From contig SJRY01000283.1 of assembly GCA_011319805.1 (NCBI GenBank), positions 124,001 through 188,000 of the forward strand: a DNA stretch of 64,000 bases, written 5' to 3'. A program made the position numbers and the translations under genes. This DNA comes from Macrocybe gigantea (lineage: Eukaryota; Basidiomycota; Agaricomycetes; Agaricales; Callistosporiaceae). The notes under the pieces were generated by a model. That model had not been told where the DNA came from, ran no database searches, and saw nothing but the letters and a program-made list of their open reading frames with translations. This document shows, piece by piece, positions 45,074 through 57,583 of the stretch (position 1 is its first letter; each line of letters begins with the position of its first letter).

Positions 45074-47985
45074 CGGCGCTCTCTCCCGGTTCCGAGCCTG
45101 CATAATGGGTTTAAGCTTTGCTATTCTGTTGTTTCCTCCTTATCCGTGTTCTTGGACGCGGTGCGATCATATGGTTGAGTCGGTGGCAGCATATCGTATG
45201 TCTCATTTCGTATGCATCTTCTTTTCTCGTTTCCTGTTCTCCCCTGCTCCATTAGCCTTGTTCTACCAGCCGTCTGTTTTTTTTTTCCCGTTTCTGGTTT
45301 CTATCCTGCACAATGAACTTTTTCTGCTGTGGCACAACACGTTCCATCCTCCAGGTTTTCATTGTGGTGCATTCGCTCTCCTTACAGGATCTTCGTCACG
45401 ATTTTTTTGTTTACGTCCCCTTACGACTTAGAAGCTGTTCATGCATCTGAAGTGGATTCTTCAATTTTTTTTTCTACGCATCTTAGGTATTCCCGTAATT
45501 TCTCTGTCTTACAAATATCTTCTCCGCTGCTGTCCTGCCGAGGCGTCAGCAGGTACCTGTCGGCGATGGAATCCGAACTCGAAGTATGCTTTTTTTCTTT
45601 CTGTTCTACAATACAGCATTGTTCTATTATCATAGTCCTTGACTTTTTTCTTTCTTTCGATTCTGTTTCCCAATGTATGGTATATTCTGTAATTATCTTT
45701 CTGCGGTTGACGGCGACTGATAGGACGCAAGTTACTGGACTTGTGGCAACTTGAGCGACAGTCATGCTATCTGGCATTGCATGTCCATGTTCCTCTGGTG
45801 GCACGCTCCATAGCCGACGTAAATTGCTGACCACCGCCACTCCGGTGAAGTAGATTTTTCAAAAAAAAAAAAAAAAAAAAAAAAAAGAAAATGAACGAAA
45901 AGAGAGAGAATAAACATCGACTCGCGCCTTGAACGCCAAAAGACGGTAGATGCTGATACGTACCTCCTTGGCACACAAACGAAGTTGTCACCATCCTATT
46001 ATTCCTATATTCTGAACGCAAACGAAAAGCTTCAAACGCGGAAGCAAAATTCGGGGTTGTTCGGGATTCAGAGAACGAGAAGCGTCCTCAGGGATGTTTG
46101 CAGAAGATTAGGGCGCTCTGTGCAAATTGTGAGATCAGACACGGTCGCCGTTTCTTGCCTGTGGCTGGTATAAGCTCCGTTATTGATACGAGGCACCTGA
46201 TTTCTAGAAAGGCCCCGCACGCTCCGCATAAACCGTGCCCGGCTCTTGCCTCTTCACTTCGTCACGTTGTGCGCCGTTTAATTTTGAAGATCCAGGTGTT
46301 TGTTGATCCATGAACTCGATCATTTCATAACGGAAATCTCCTTGATTAATATAGCATGGCTGCTGCCGGAGATGCGTTGATGTCGCGATGTCTGGACTCT
46401 GGAGGCGGTGTGACGCAGGCGTTTGCAATGTGCATGCTTACGCGCTATTCAAATATGTATTCAAGTTTGAGTGACGTCGAAGAAGTTGCGAGTTGAAAAC
46501 TACGGGATTTTACCGGCCAGCGAGACCATGGAATTTTGTTCAGCCTCTGAATAATCACTGTGTATTTGTTGCTCGAATCTGGCTCCGAAAAATCATGTAT
46601 GGGATTGGGAACAAGCTTTTCACACTCTCTATACCTACGCGGCGCTATTCCCATGTTTGGTCATTTTGAGCTACCCCCCCGCACCTATCGCTCTTGTCAT
46701 CCACTACCTCTGTCTCTTCTTCTCTTCGCTTGCTGCTTCTTGTTTTTGGTTTTTAAATATCTTAGCATTGTTCGCTGTAGAATGAAAACGGAAAGAGAGT
46801 GACATGACCGCACTTGGATTGCTGCTCGTTGTCCACTGGAGAATATCTCCTCTTTCTCATCAGGATGCATATCCGCTCTAGGTGTTTAAAACAGTGGAAC
46901 GGTTGAAAAAGAAAATTGAAATAGAGAGTCTATGTCAGGTACTGTGAATTATTAGTTTCTGACCACAAAACTACCTGCATATCACTCTTCGCACAACATA
47001 CAAGAATTTAGCAGCGCACAAGGCAGGCTCCTCTAAGTATTTTGAGGTTAAGAAAATCCGAGAGTATCCGGTCGTTCATCATTGAAAAAAGTCCATTTGT
47101 CTCACTGGCCAGTAAAACCCTGTGTGGGTACGGGTCGCTCTTGTCCAAGGCACGTTTTTCCGTCAAAAGCGCCATCATTGAATTTTTAGTCTCGGGTCTT
47201 GCCACTCACACTGTCGGGCCGCCTGACGAGAGTTCAGTAAATACTAGTGTGGGAGATAGATTGCGATTAAAGCACTTTACTGGAGGCAGATAGAAGGAAC
47301 GACGGGAGATGCGAGCCAGAGATAAGCTCCGAGATTCTGGGCTGGTCCCAGCTGAATGGTTTCATTCGATGTTTCGCTGAGCTGCGAACGAGCACTAGAC
47401 TGACAAATCCAGCGATGCTTCGGATGTTCCCCTGAGTTAGATAAATAGTTTATCGGAAACCTCCAGCCCACGCTGCCGAATGCTGCCTTATCTGAGCTAT
47501 CACTGCCATTCAGAGCCAAGTCATCGTTCGGGTCATCGGCGGGGAGATCTGTAATCGACACAATGTTCTCATATTGGTGGATTGGGAAATCTGCCTCGTA
47601 GAAGAGACTCATCAGATATCGGTGTGAAGAAGGGCGGGACCCGTGTCGAATGTTTTTACCGCGGAAGCAATTTTTGCTTAATTTCAAATGAGGGAAAGGC
47701 GACTTGATTTGGGTCTGAAGAAAGGAATCAAATCTCGATGTCAACAAGTTACATCACGTCTTCCAAGGATCATCACTTTCATTTCTCGACAATGTCGGCG
47801 AAGTGCTGAAGTGCGTGTCACTCAACGCAAGGGACGTGATTTTGTCCAAAGAACAAATCTGGTGCTTCAAGTTCTCGTTTGTCTACAAAACCCTAACAAA
47901 AGAATTAAAGAAAAGAGACGAGAAGAAAGCTCATCATACGACTGCCATCGTTGATCATCATTTCTGGTCGATTTGAGGCATCTTT
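45074..47985. other. Long gene-poor region
   Basis: It is pyrimidine-rich after the ligase gene, with an A26 tract at 45861-45886. Frames at 45329-45754 (+) and 46560-46802 (+) are low-complexity. A minus-strand frame of 156 codons ends at 47277 (…YENIVSITDLPADDPNDDLALNG…); it lies downstream of and co-directional with the tungstate-binding gene, but I know no family for it and saw no splice partner. Nothing else assignable. Confidence 0.45.
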
Positions 47986-49230
47986 TCAGGGCGCAGGAGA
48001 GTAAAGAACCTGACCGTTCTTTTTGAACTCTGTGATGATCTTTTGACCGCCATCCTGCTTAACGACCCATCCCATGAAGCTCTGGGCTATCTGCAGATGG
48101 TCAGGGTCGGCACCCGAACCCAGCAAAACACGAGCAGGATTCAAGAGCGGATCGTTCGCATCGTCACTCCCAGCTTTGAAGATAATCAGGTTACCGGTGA
48201 CAGTTGCGGGGGACGAAAGCCAGGTGCCACGATCCGTGAGCGTATATTCCGACAACAACGAGGCGGCTTCTAGTGCCTCAAGTGGGAAACGAGGGTATTG
48301 ATGGTACCATTTTGAGTATGCCAATGCCCAAGGCACCTGCATTGAAGGGATTATAGCCGGGCGTTTAACTTGCTTGAGACGAGTCACATGTACCTGTCCG
48401 ATAGTGATGAATAGTTCCGATTCCTTGATATTCGTGGCACTCTTGTCGAATCGGGTAAGAAATCTTGTAGGGACTCGGTCATGGGGTGGGACCTGCGGAA
48501 AGTTAAGGCAACTGGGTCGAGACGCAAATCAACGGCGACAAAGGATCAGTCGGACTGACAACCGCATCGGCATTGCCGCAGGTCACGATCTTGTTGAACA
48601 TGCTCAGAATGTCGTCATTATCAACAGAGAGCTTTCCGGGATTAGATTTGGGCCCGACCAACATGAAATGGTCCTAAGAGCAAGTTAGTCAGAGGTAAAG
48701 ATCCCAATGGCAGCCTTAACGTACACGCCAGCCATATACTCTCCCTACAGAGGCACCAGTGGCCAGAGATTGAAGCTCTGCTGCGTTATTGTACGTTATG
48801 GCGACATCTACAACGCCCTCCGCGAGCATGGCCAGACTTTCGGTGGTGTCACCCAAGTACCATCCGACCTAAGCAAAGATGGTTGGTCATGCCTTCTGTG
48901 CTCAGCATATAGGCGATACCTTGAACGGCTCTGTCCCGTTTGCCACGCTGTACTGTATGAAAGCATCTGCCCAAGCCTTGATGAGGCCTGACTGCCCGGC
49001 TCCTCCGTTCGCAATCCTGAGGCGCATGTTCGTCTCTCCAGAGTATCCGCCATCGTAACTTCTTGTGGCGCGATGGCGACAGCCTTCACTACGGGTTCTG
49101 AACTTTGCCGCGGACCGTCACGTACGGCCGAGACGCCTCGAAAAGCACTAGCGGGGATGCTAGACCTAGATGATGGTCAACAAGGCCGAAGTATCAGTCA
49201 ACATAGGACGTACGCTTCCTCAGACGACAT
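47986..49230 (-). CDS. Bacterial-type tungstate/molybdate-binding protein (PBP-like)
   Basis: Exons: 49214-49230, 48920-49165, 48725-48868, 48563-48673, 48394-48492, 47986-48336. The text is that of TupA-like substrate-binding proteins also found in fungi: VYDGGYSG, RLRIANGGAGQSGLIKAWAD, VGWYLGDTTESLAML, VDVAITYNNAAE, GWRDHFMLVGPKSNPGKL, GNADAVPPHDRVPTRFL, DKSATNIKESELFI and TDRGTWLSSP. In bacteria this module feeds an ABC importer; fungi carry no obvious permease next to it. The N-terminus from the only ATG I can join (MSSEEASSIPAS) is not a signal peptide. One base appears missing at about 49050 (PQEVYDGGY restored). A tatttaaa box upstream supports this start. The ligand in fungi is untested to my knowledge. 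Confidence 0.75.
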
Positions 49231-49301
49231 TCTGGTTTCTCAGGTTTCTGCAGCCGTTGGGAGTTCGCCTTGCGTCCAAGAGCAGAACGCCACTCGCCCA
49301 G

Positions 49302-49309
49302 TTTAAATA
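49302..49309 (-). promoter_or_regulatory. TATA box of the tungstate-binding protein gene
   Basis: On the minus strand the bases read tatttaaa, about 75 bp upstream of the ATG at 49230. Confidence 0.45.
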
Positions 49310-50495
49310 GGAAGAAGTACCGCAGGGCAGAATCTAAAGATGATCAGAGACAACCCCCCGATTCGTGATGGACAAACGAAGCCTAGTTGGTATAGATTCG
49401 AAGCCAGGAGCAGAAGTGTGAGGAAGAAACTCGTTATCGATGAAAACTTTCGAATGGATACTCACAAATTTAGACGTTTCAATCCTACGATCAGTTACTC
49501 GTCCAACCCAGCTGACATGCCTCGTGAACACGAGGACGTAAGTTGGAACAGATAGGAACGAATTGCTATATTGGTTTGGTTCCCTTTCGTTCGTATCCGC
49601 AAAAAATGCTTCCATTTCTCCAAACTTGAGATTGTCCGCTCCTTCCTGAATGGGGAGTGAGGACCATGCGGCAGCCCTGGAACCTTAAGCTGTAAGTGAC
49701 AAAGGAAGACAGGGTATATGAAATTGCGAATCGACCTTCAGATGAAGATGTCGTGCTCGTGCATCAACGGACGACAAGGCTAAAGTTTGTGAGGAATTTA
49801 CCCCAGGCGACGTGGACGGCGGTGAGAGGAGGCCTCTGGCACTTTTCTGACTAAACAATGACAGTGTCGGACCGTTGGACGTGGCACGAAAATTGATCCT
49901 CCGTCAATAGTGCTCGTGACATCCCGTGTTGCGTGATTTCAGCTTCAATCCCCTGCAGCTGGGCCTCTTCAAAAGAGGAGTTGGAGGGCGGTTGGAGCCT
50001 CCTTTTCTATCGTTTCCTAGACTTCTTTAAATCGAAGGGGATTATTTCTCGTATGAGGCGGAATTATTATTTTCAAACCGCCATATTCCCAGACAATAAT
50101 ATACGCTTATCATCATTCTTTCAAATTCCGATCGTCGTCGATTTTGTTCGACCAGTTTTTATCCGGCCCACCGCATCAAGAAGTTAGCATCGTGCTGGCA
50201 CAACTTTACCTAAGATATCCGGAAGACGCATTGCGTGGAATGAGGACGTGCCTAGGACTCGAAAGAGAGCAAACGGTGAAGCAGGTATGTTACTGAATTC
50301 ACCTCCGCTTTCGGAGCTTACAGCTTTCGGCGTGTTGGAATTGACCAAAAGAGTGACATGTCATGTTCTGGGGATGACCACAACTCGTATATTTACAACG
50401 TTCTGGATTGGTACACCGGCTGACAACACTGTCGACAACAAGATCTATTAGCTGAGGATCAAAATAGCCAGGGAAAGCAGTGATAATAGACCAAT
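49310..50495. other. Intergenic region
   Basis: This 1.2-kb region has only short frames without motifs on both strands; it separates the upstream region of the tungstate-binding gene from the RPP1 3' end. Confidence 0.45.
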
Positions 50496-51871
50496 CTACG
50501 TTTTAAACATTTTGGTGCCTGTTTTCTTCCGTTTTTTCTTCCGCGCTTCAGCAGTTTCTGAAGCCTGGAAGGGCCCTGCTGGTTCTCGCCCAATGTCCTC
50601 ATGACGCCTTTTAGTGGATGCGGAGGGGAAAGGTGGTTCAGGTGATTTGTCGTTGTCTGGCATTATTGAAGGGATGACCGAGCCACCGGACTCCACTGAT
50701 GCATCTCCAATAGCCATGTGGATGTCAGAAGCTGACACCGGTTCTGGAACAATAATTTTGGGCTCAGTAAATACAGCTCTATACGTCTTTCTTGTCTCTA
50801 AAGGGATAAGTCAATGATAGAATTTCGTTCCTTCATAGAAGGAATGGCCTACGAGCGCGCAGCACAAGGGACTTGGGGATCTTGGTAATGGAACTATGCG
50901 CGGCGTCCTGAGCTAGACCCAGAAGCACTATTCTATCAAAATAAACATCATCAAATTGACACCACGCCGAGATCTTTGGACGAAGACCAACAAGTTGGCA
51001 ACATCTCTTGGAGCCCTGAGATCTGCTTGGGACACCACACCGCTGGAGATGATGATCGATTTTCCTTTTGTAACTCTTGTAATCTCCCTTGCGGCGGCCC
51101 ACCAGTTGCGTTTGGCAGTGGGTCCATCTTCTGCAGCGTTAGCGCTGACCAAAAGCGGATCGTTTTCCCCGCCCAGGGCTCCGACATAAGTTATTTCGAA
51201 TACCCCACCATTTTTCAATGCGGTGCGCACAATTGTATGTTTAAGATGGAAGGACAGACGAGGTAGAGTCAAGGGAAGGGAGATGATATGTGCGGTGAGG
51301 GGCGAAGGCATTGTATGGGTCAAGCATGCAAGAGAAAGAGTTGCTTGATTCGTTGGAACAAGAGCGATTAGATCGTATGGCGGAAATAGTGAGGCGTTGG
51401 CGTTTGTCTGCGTGGGATGGGATGAGTCAAGAAAGACTTACGCACTTGCGACAAGATAATCAATGGAAGACGCATACCAATCCGAAACCTTTTTCGCTGT
51501 CTTCATCGAGAATAATAGTTAGGCGTTTCAAGAACACAATTCCTGGACGAGGCCGTAGCTGGCTGATGAGGCTGTCGAGGACATTCACATGTGTCTTTGG
51601 GTCAACCTTTTTGTGCACAGTCTGATTCAAGGCGAGTACTGTGTATCCTACTTAAGTCGATTCAACACGGCCGAGTTACGGTATGATGGGCATGAAACTC
51701 ACAATGGACGAGCAAATCGATTTTCTCCTCCATGGCTTTGATTTGAGCGCCACTAAAGCTCACAGATGCCGTCGTCGCAGGAGCTGGCTGCTTTCCTTTC
51801 CCTTTCTTGGATCCAGTCTGCTGAGGGAGCTGCGCCGGTGTAGGAATTGGGACATTAAGATCGAAAAACAT
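50496..51871 (-). CDS. RPP1: RNase P/MRP subunit p30 (RPP1)
   Basis: RPP1/p30 is a protein subunit of nuclear RNase P and RNase MRP, which process tRNA and rRNA precursors. Exons: 51703-51871, 51478-51638, 50988-51407, 50853-50932, 50496-50797. The start is MFFDLNVPIPTPAQ. The PHP/TIM-barrel-like core includes LISQLRPRPGIVFLKRLTI, FHLKHTIVRTALKNGGVFE, ITYVGALGGENDPLLV, AKRNWWAAAREITRVTKGK and ADLRAPRDVANL. LLGLAQDAAH, IPKSLVLRA and TRKTYRAVF follow. The C-terminus is a disordered tail with a basic KKKRKKTG nuclear-localisation-like end. The join at 50987/50932 does not close by one base. It is transcribed divergently from SLD3 across 135 bp. Confidence 0.87.
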
Positions 51872-52006
51872 CCGAAAGCGTGTTCAGCGCGTCGGACGAC
51901 GTCCAAAGGGTCGTGTTCGTCGACAGAGGTTTGCCTGCAATTGCCTAACAAGTACAAACATCCCGCCTTGGACAGAGCGATCACGACGCGCTCGACGTCC
52001 GGGTCA
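51872..52006. promoter_or_regulatory. Shared bidirectional promoter of RPP1 and SLD3
   Basis: Only 135 bp separate the two ATGs, so the promoters and 5' leaders must overlap. I see no TATA box on either strand. Confidence 0.6.
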
Positions 52007-53796
52007 ATGATATCTGACCTACCATATGCCCTCGATTTCACGCAAACAGTCCCTTGGACTGCAACCCAAGAGAAGTCGCTCGCGACCGATTTTCCGTTTG
52101 AGCTGGAACACAACGACGAAGAACAATATGTCGCGAGGACCTACCTCCAATTTCTATGGCTTCCAGAGGTGTGCAATCACGCGTCTTTCATCTCTGATAT
52201 CCACTAAGCATCAGGCCTTGGATATATATGTAGTCTATTATGCCGTTGAATCTCCTTGTTGCATCTGTGCTCCGAATAACACCTCCAGAACCGTCGTCTT
52301 CGACCCCGACAAAGCCTCATCCTTGCATACCCTACTCAAACCACTTTTATTGACCGCGCGTACCGCATCGTCCAAATATAAAGTTGAACTCTCTCAAATT
52401 CTGGATAACGGGGGCGGCGCGGGAGAAATGGAGGAGACCATGATGTGGTATGTTATTAATAACGAGAAAGCCGACGATGAGCTCTGGGCTAAGACAAGTG
52501 CCACCGGCGATGGCCCTTGGGTGGATGAGAAATGGCGAGAGAAATGGATACAGAGGTTGGAACGAAGAGAGTGCGTCCTTCGCTTTTACGCTGGTGTCCA
52601 GGGGAACGCTCAAGGACTTTCAGATTCATGATCCAGATTCTACTATACTTTCTCCTTCTGTCCCTTCCCGGTCCAAGATTGCCATTAGATTCCCAGCATA
52701 AAAAGTCGCGAAAGCGGAAAAAGGGGACATGGCATGCCACAGAAAAGAAACCTCTTGAGCTCGAAGATTATGTAGAGGCTTTTATGGATAAATTATCCAT
52801 GTGGCAGCTTATAGATGGTCTCGATCGTACATCCCCGGGCAGAAGGTCCTCCAAAAGGACGGATCCCGACGATCGTGATTGGATGCAGTTGTTTTTGGAG
52901 GAAGTGTTGGAACCTCAGTAAGTCGCTCGACTCGTTTAAAGCGTCATTTCATGCACTTGCTGAGACGCCAACAGGTTTAAATCACGCTTGCCGGATCTAT
53001 GTGCGCTTCTCCGCTCAAAGATATTCCCCGCCTCCCTTCGCAACCATTCAGCAGCTGCCTCACCGTCATCCTCCCGACCTGCATCCCCCGTAGCAAGTGC
53101 GCAAGATTCGTCCAAGCGCAGAGAAACCTCCGTAGTCAGCAATCGACATGCCTCTCCCGCTATCTCGGTGGCGAGTGCTGACGCATCCAGATCCCTTTCT
53201 CGGACACGCTCTCGCTCGCTTTCCGTCTCACTCGCCGAGGAGCGCGAACGAGAACGTGCAAAGACGGTCGGACTCGCTGCAGCCAAGAAGCGCATCCTTA
53301 ACAGAGAGGTCAGCATGTCTAGAGTCTTTAGACCGAAGGCTCCGAAACCGGCTGCCACAGCGGCTCTCAAAGGCAAGGGGAGAGCATCTGTCGTGGGCGA
53401 GAAGAAATCAGGTGCAAACAATCAGGCCAAGAGGAAGGCGAAGGACGAAGGCGTGCTGCTCGTCGAAGATACGCCCGTGAAGCCAAGGATCAAAGCAATT
53501 TCCAAGACCAACTCCCTGCTCACGCCGATAATCGGTCTGGAAACTCAAGGGCTGCAAGCCAGAACGGCCTTTTCGGGTCTCGTCAGTTCTCTCAGGTTCT
53601 TGGGACGTTAGAGGAGGACGAGGAGGAATGGTGCCTGGGAAGTTCGCCAGACATGTTGCTTCTTGCTTCTCCGAGTGTACCAAAGCGTTCAAGAAGCAGC
53701 AATGCTCTTGGAATGGACCTTCCATCGGACACAGACGATGAAGACGGACATATATTCGCGCCGGACACTCCTAGTAAACGGCGTCGGTTATCTTAA
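52007..53796 (+). CDS. SLD3: DNA replication initiation factor SLD3
   Basis: Sld3 is a CDK substrate that brings Cdc45 to origins. Exons: 52007-52168, 52209-52570, 52624-52917, 52975-53796. Conserved blocks are YLQFLWLPE, LLKPLLLTARTASSKYKVEL, MEETMMWYVI, RLERREFMIQILLYFLLLSLPG across intron 2, LEDYVEAFMDKLSMWQL, DWMQLFLEEVLEPQFKSRLPDL and LRSKIFP. The Ser-rich tail has many SP/RS sites (SRTRSRSLSVSL), the fungal NREVSMSRVF element, and a basic KRRRLS end. Intron 1 is just 40 bp. One base is off near 53560; restoring it extends the frame from a stop at 53611 to 53796. The start ATG was picked as the first in the conserved frame (MISDLPYALDF). Confidence 0.75.
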
Positions 53797-54149
53797 TCTC
53801 CATGTGAGTATACGATGATTTCTATTTGGAGCCCATGACTTTCTACAGAAACATAATCCTGCAATATATATTTAATCGTGACGCTCTGCTTGCTATCCAA
53901 TTATCGTTTGTAACACTATACTATCTGCACGGAATCTATACTGCTCCTCAATTTTATTGAGTCTCAGGTAATGCAGAACCGGGAAAGGGACGAAAAAGAA
54001 TGAAACAGTAAACGACTCATGGTCCGTTCATATACAATTAAATTAGACGCCTGCCTAGAAATTAGTCTATGTTGTTGTGTGGTTTCAAACTTGTCCCAGC
54101 TAAAGTGGATGAAATGCGTCTAAAGGAGAATAAAAGGAACGAATTATTG
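53797..54149. other. Convergent intergenic region
   Basis: AT-rich 350 bp between the SLD3 3' end and the MFS gene 3' end; no frame or element supported. Confidence 0.5.
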
Positions 54150-56417
54150 CTACAACGCTGAAAGTAAAGATGCACGGAGGAGAAAGGAGAGCCGTGGTGA
54201 GTCTCTCATGGTTGCCGATTTCGTTCTTCTTCTTCGAGCGCTAGGGCAATTTTGAGATCCTTTGAAGAGCGAAACGATCGTGTCAACTTTTGATAGTCCA
54301 ATGGTTGATATCAAACAAGCTGAGACGCACGATGCAGGGGCGAATTTGCTTTTTGAGCGGATCAATGGCCCGTACTTGTAAAACAAGAAAGGGCTCGGAG
54401 CCAGTGCAAGGGCGATAAATGCCCATAGAGTTGCGGCCCAGTTGACTCCCATCTGATGCACATGTCAGCGACTTGGTTGGAGAACATACATCAGAACGCG
54501 ACGCGTACGTTTGTGAACATCTGCACCGTGAAAAGTGGAAAAGAAGCTGCGACGCCAGACCGGATGACGGTATTAGCAGATAAAGCGGAGGCGCTATACA
54601 TCCTACACGACGAGAGCTGTGAGTCGAGTGCGCTGCGTTGGGGCAGATCGCCGTCTTACAGATAGGTATCAACCAAATAACTCTGATCAATGATGGTCAG
54701 CTTTGACGCCTCAACACTTCCAGAGACAGAAGAGAAAACGTACTAGGAAAGACATGAAGATGAGACTGATGCTCATCCCCAATACGATGCCCGCTAGACC
54801 AGGGACATACCACGGGACAGCAGGATAATGGCCCGTCCAGCCGAGCCAAAACGCTCCCACCACAAGGCCAGGCGAGCCAATCATTGCGCCAAACAGGCGC
54901 TGCTCGGGTGGAGGAAAGCCTCTCCATTTTGCGATCAGCTCGGGGTAGTGGGCGGTAGTGATGTAGTTTATAATCGAGCCTATGGTGGTGCCGATGCCAA
55001 CGCTGATGAACATGAGGCCGTCCTCGCCGATCCTGAAGTGCCGTTTTGTTATAAAGATAATGGGAAACATTTGGAACACTGAGACACGAAATACAACATG
55101 AACATCGGAAGGCCGTGCAGCATCGAAGAATTCGGCTCACGAGCGTAAAGAATCCCATATACGAGAGAAAGATACAGCGTTACGAGGGAAAGAATAGGTT
55201 CCAATGCAAGCATCTTGAAGGGTCGGAGCAGCGTTCTGTTAAAGACGCCACGCATTGACCAATCTTGCTTCTCGTGCTCGGCATACAGATCTTTACTGCC
55301 TTCGGGGTCCTTCTTCCTGAGTTTCTTGACCTGATGTGGTTATTAATACAGTGCGACGAGTAGGATCTAGAGGCGTTTTGACCTTTTTGAGCAAAATGAC
55401 GGGAGCATAAGTCTCGGGAAGCAAGACGATCATGATCAGGGTACATGTGCCAGCAAAAATCATCATGACCCAGTATACCCATCGCCAGCTCGTGTGGCTC
55501 TGGATGATACTTGATTAAATGTCAGGCCCCTAGATGCAGAAAGCGTGACGGACGAACGCACTATCCGGACACTATAGGACCTAAGACAGGACCCATGAAC
55601 ACGGCTGCCGTAAAAAGGCTCACCGCGGGACCCCGACCGACCGCGGGCCAGACATCGACGATGACGCCTATATTCACCAAGGCTATTCAGCAGACGTAAC
55701 GATCAGTTGAAGAAATCTTGACCCACCGCCGCAATTCGTTAGCGGAGCGACAGCGAAGAAACCCGCGAGGAACCGGGTGGCGAGAAGCGCTTCGATGTTC
55801 TGCGCCAAAGCTTGTCCGATATGGAAAAGTGTGTAACAGGACATGGTGAGGACGAAGATGGGTCGTCGACCGATGAGCTCACTACCCGGACCCCAGAACA
55901 GCGGCTGGGAGTTGAGTAGTGTCATTCACAGCGAGGTCGGGCCAGAAAAAGAAGGATACGTACGCCAATCATGTAGCCCATCAAGAAAGTCGACGTTATC
56001 AAATATGACGTTTCCTTGTTGACATGGAATGCATGTTGTATGACAAGTGTTGTCGAAGACGGTGACGATGACGCAAAGGTTCTAATGCCGCCTCGTCAAT
56101 GCAGCCCAGCGAGCCATTAGAAAGGCCACCTACACGTTGAGCGTCATCATTATGCAAATGACGGTGATGAGCCATTTGTATCGCGTCGTGAAGTTCATGG
56201 GGTTCTGTGGATCGTGGGGTCCGTCCCAGGTCACCATATTAGGATCTGGCTTCTCTTCGAGTGGAAGGGGTTCAGGCACGCGCGTTCCCGGCCTGAACAG
56301 CTTCGGAGGGGGCTCGCGAACCTCGTCACCGCCATACTTCTCGATGGATGTCTCATGTCGGGTGATTTCCTGGCTCAAAAGCACTTGCTGCGTTGGCGAC
56401 TGGCCGGCTTCTTCCAA
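54150..56417 (-). CDS. MFS drug/polyamine:H+ antiporter (DHA1/TPO-like)
   Basis: The start is MEEAGQSPTQQVL, with a cytosolic N-terminus ending PDPNMVTWDGPHDPQNP, typical of TPO1/FLR1-like transporters. Helices follow through several short exons: WLITVICIMMTLNV, then TSYLITSTFLMGYMIG, GPGSELIGRRPIFV (MFS motif A), ALLATRFLAGFFAVAP, and AVFMGPVLGPIVSG (motif C-like, antiporter). Next come WRWVYWVMMIFAGTCTL, the loop KKLRKKDPEG, LYLSLVYGILYALFQMFPIIF across an intron, and GEDGLMFISVGIGTTIG. The C-terminal helices end in WAFIALALAPSPFLFYKYG, with a long tail to 54150. All joins I checked stay in frame. It should export toxic compounds or polyamines across the plasma membrane; substrate unknown. 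Confidence 0.87.
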
Positions 56418-57583
56418 CGCTGTGACGGACGACTGCCATCAGCGGTGTCTGGTCGCACTGGATGGGACATGTGGACCAAAAGCGTGAAAGGGAGGAGGGT
56501 GCAGCGCCTCTTATATCATGTCGTGATGGATGTTTAGAGGAATGGATTCCGGATGAACGGCAACCGGAAATTATCCATGACTTTTTGGTCTGAAATTATT
56601 AATCTTCTCGTGGTATAGAGACGAGAAAAGGTATGTCATGAAAAAAGTTTCTCGGAGATTGCATCCGGAGTGGATTCATGCAGACGCGTTGACGCAATGT
56701 TCTGTGACAAATTTGAATCAAGATTTACAAATCTGTGGCCAAAACTCGACCTACCTCTACAGAACTCGACTAAATGCGACTTTAGCCAAAAAAGACCCGT
56801 TCTTTTTTGTAGACGGCTGTATCCTGAAGCACCGACCGTAATGTTCTACGGTTGCGAAATTCGCATTCGAACATTATCATCGTCGGGAACATTTGTAACA
56901 TTTGTACTAGTGGCACGTGTGATGTTGTCGCATGGATCCATAAAAGGAAACCGCGGAACGGATGGACCTTTAGCCAAGGGTATTCAGCCGCCAGCTCAAA
57001 AATATACTGGTGCCTCTGTCCTGGAGACTCGACTTTCTCTTTACGCTGCTCAGAAGTCCTGGGCTTTAACAATTTTGTGAAAGACGCCATTGGAGTACCT
57101 ATATCTACGCTCCGAGACTTCTTTCTATCACAAGCCGCCTTTTCTTGTTGGTTGCTTTTTCAGGTCAGCGTTTCATAGTCGTCGGCGATTCATCCGTTCC
57201 GTGTAAAGCTCCCGCCTTATCAAGGTCTTCGGTACTGTATCCTTGGGCATCACATATGAGCTAATTTTTCACATGAGCGGATGCATATTGTCCCGCCTCC
57301 TCCGCTGACAGAGCACCTGCTGCATGTAGCATTCTCGACAAGTCCATGAATCAGCAGCTCTGACAGTCATATCCCGCAGCAAGCTTGGGTTGAACCAAAA
57401 TCTCTTCCGAAATGCGTAATACAGAGACTCGTCATACTACAAAATACAACAAAATGCATATCATCATCAAAAAAAAAGTCGTGAATTGCTCAGCCCAGAT
57501 CTCTAATGACGGAACCCTTCCCTCCCCCTGTCCATGTTACATGCACAAGTGTCAGTGCTGATTAGGAGCGCGGCGCCCCAACC
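56418..57583. other. Intergenic region
   Basis: About 1.17 kb. The upstream region of the MFS gene and the 3' side of the TLC gene. A 102-codon minus-strand frame (56782-57090) and overlapping plus-strand frames show no motif. Nothing assignable. Confidence 0.45.

Noticed and set aside
45861..45886. A26 tract as a retroposon poly(A) tail
   Set aside because: No reverse-transcribed sequence or target duplication is visible beside it; long A/T runs are common in this window.
50928..51323. Reading the RPP1 exon as a separate gene starting inside it
   Set aside because: The frame runs continuously upstream to acceptor 51407 and joins the first exons of RPP1.
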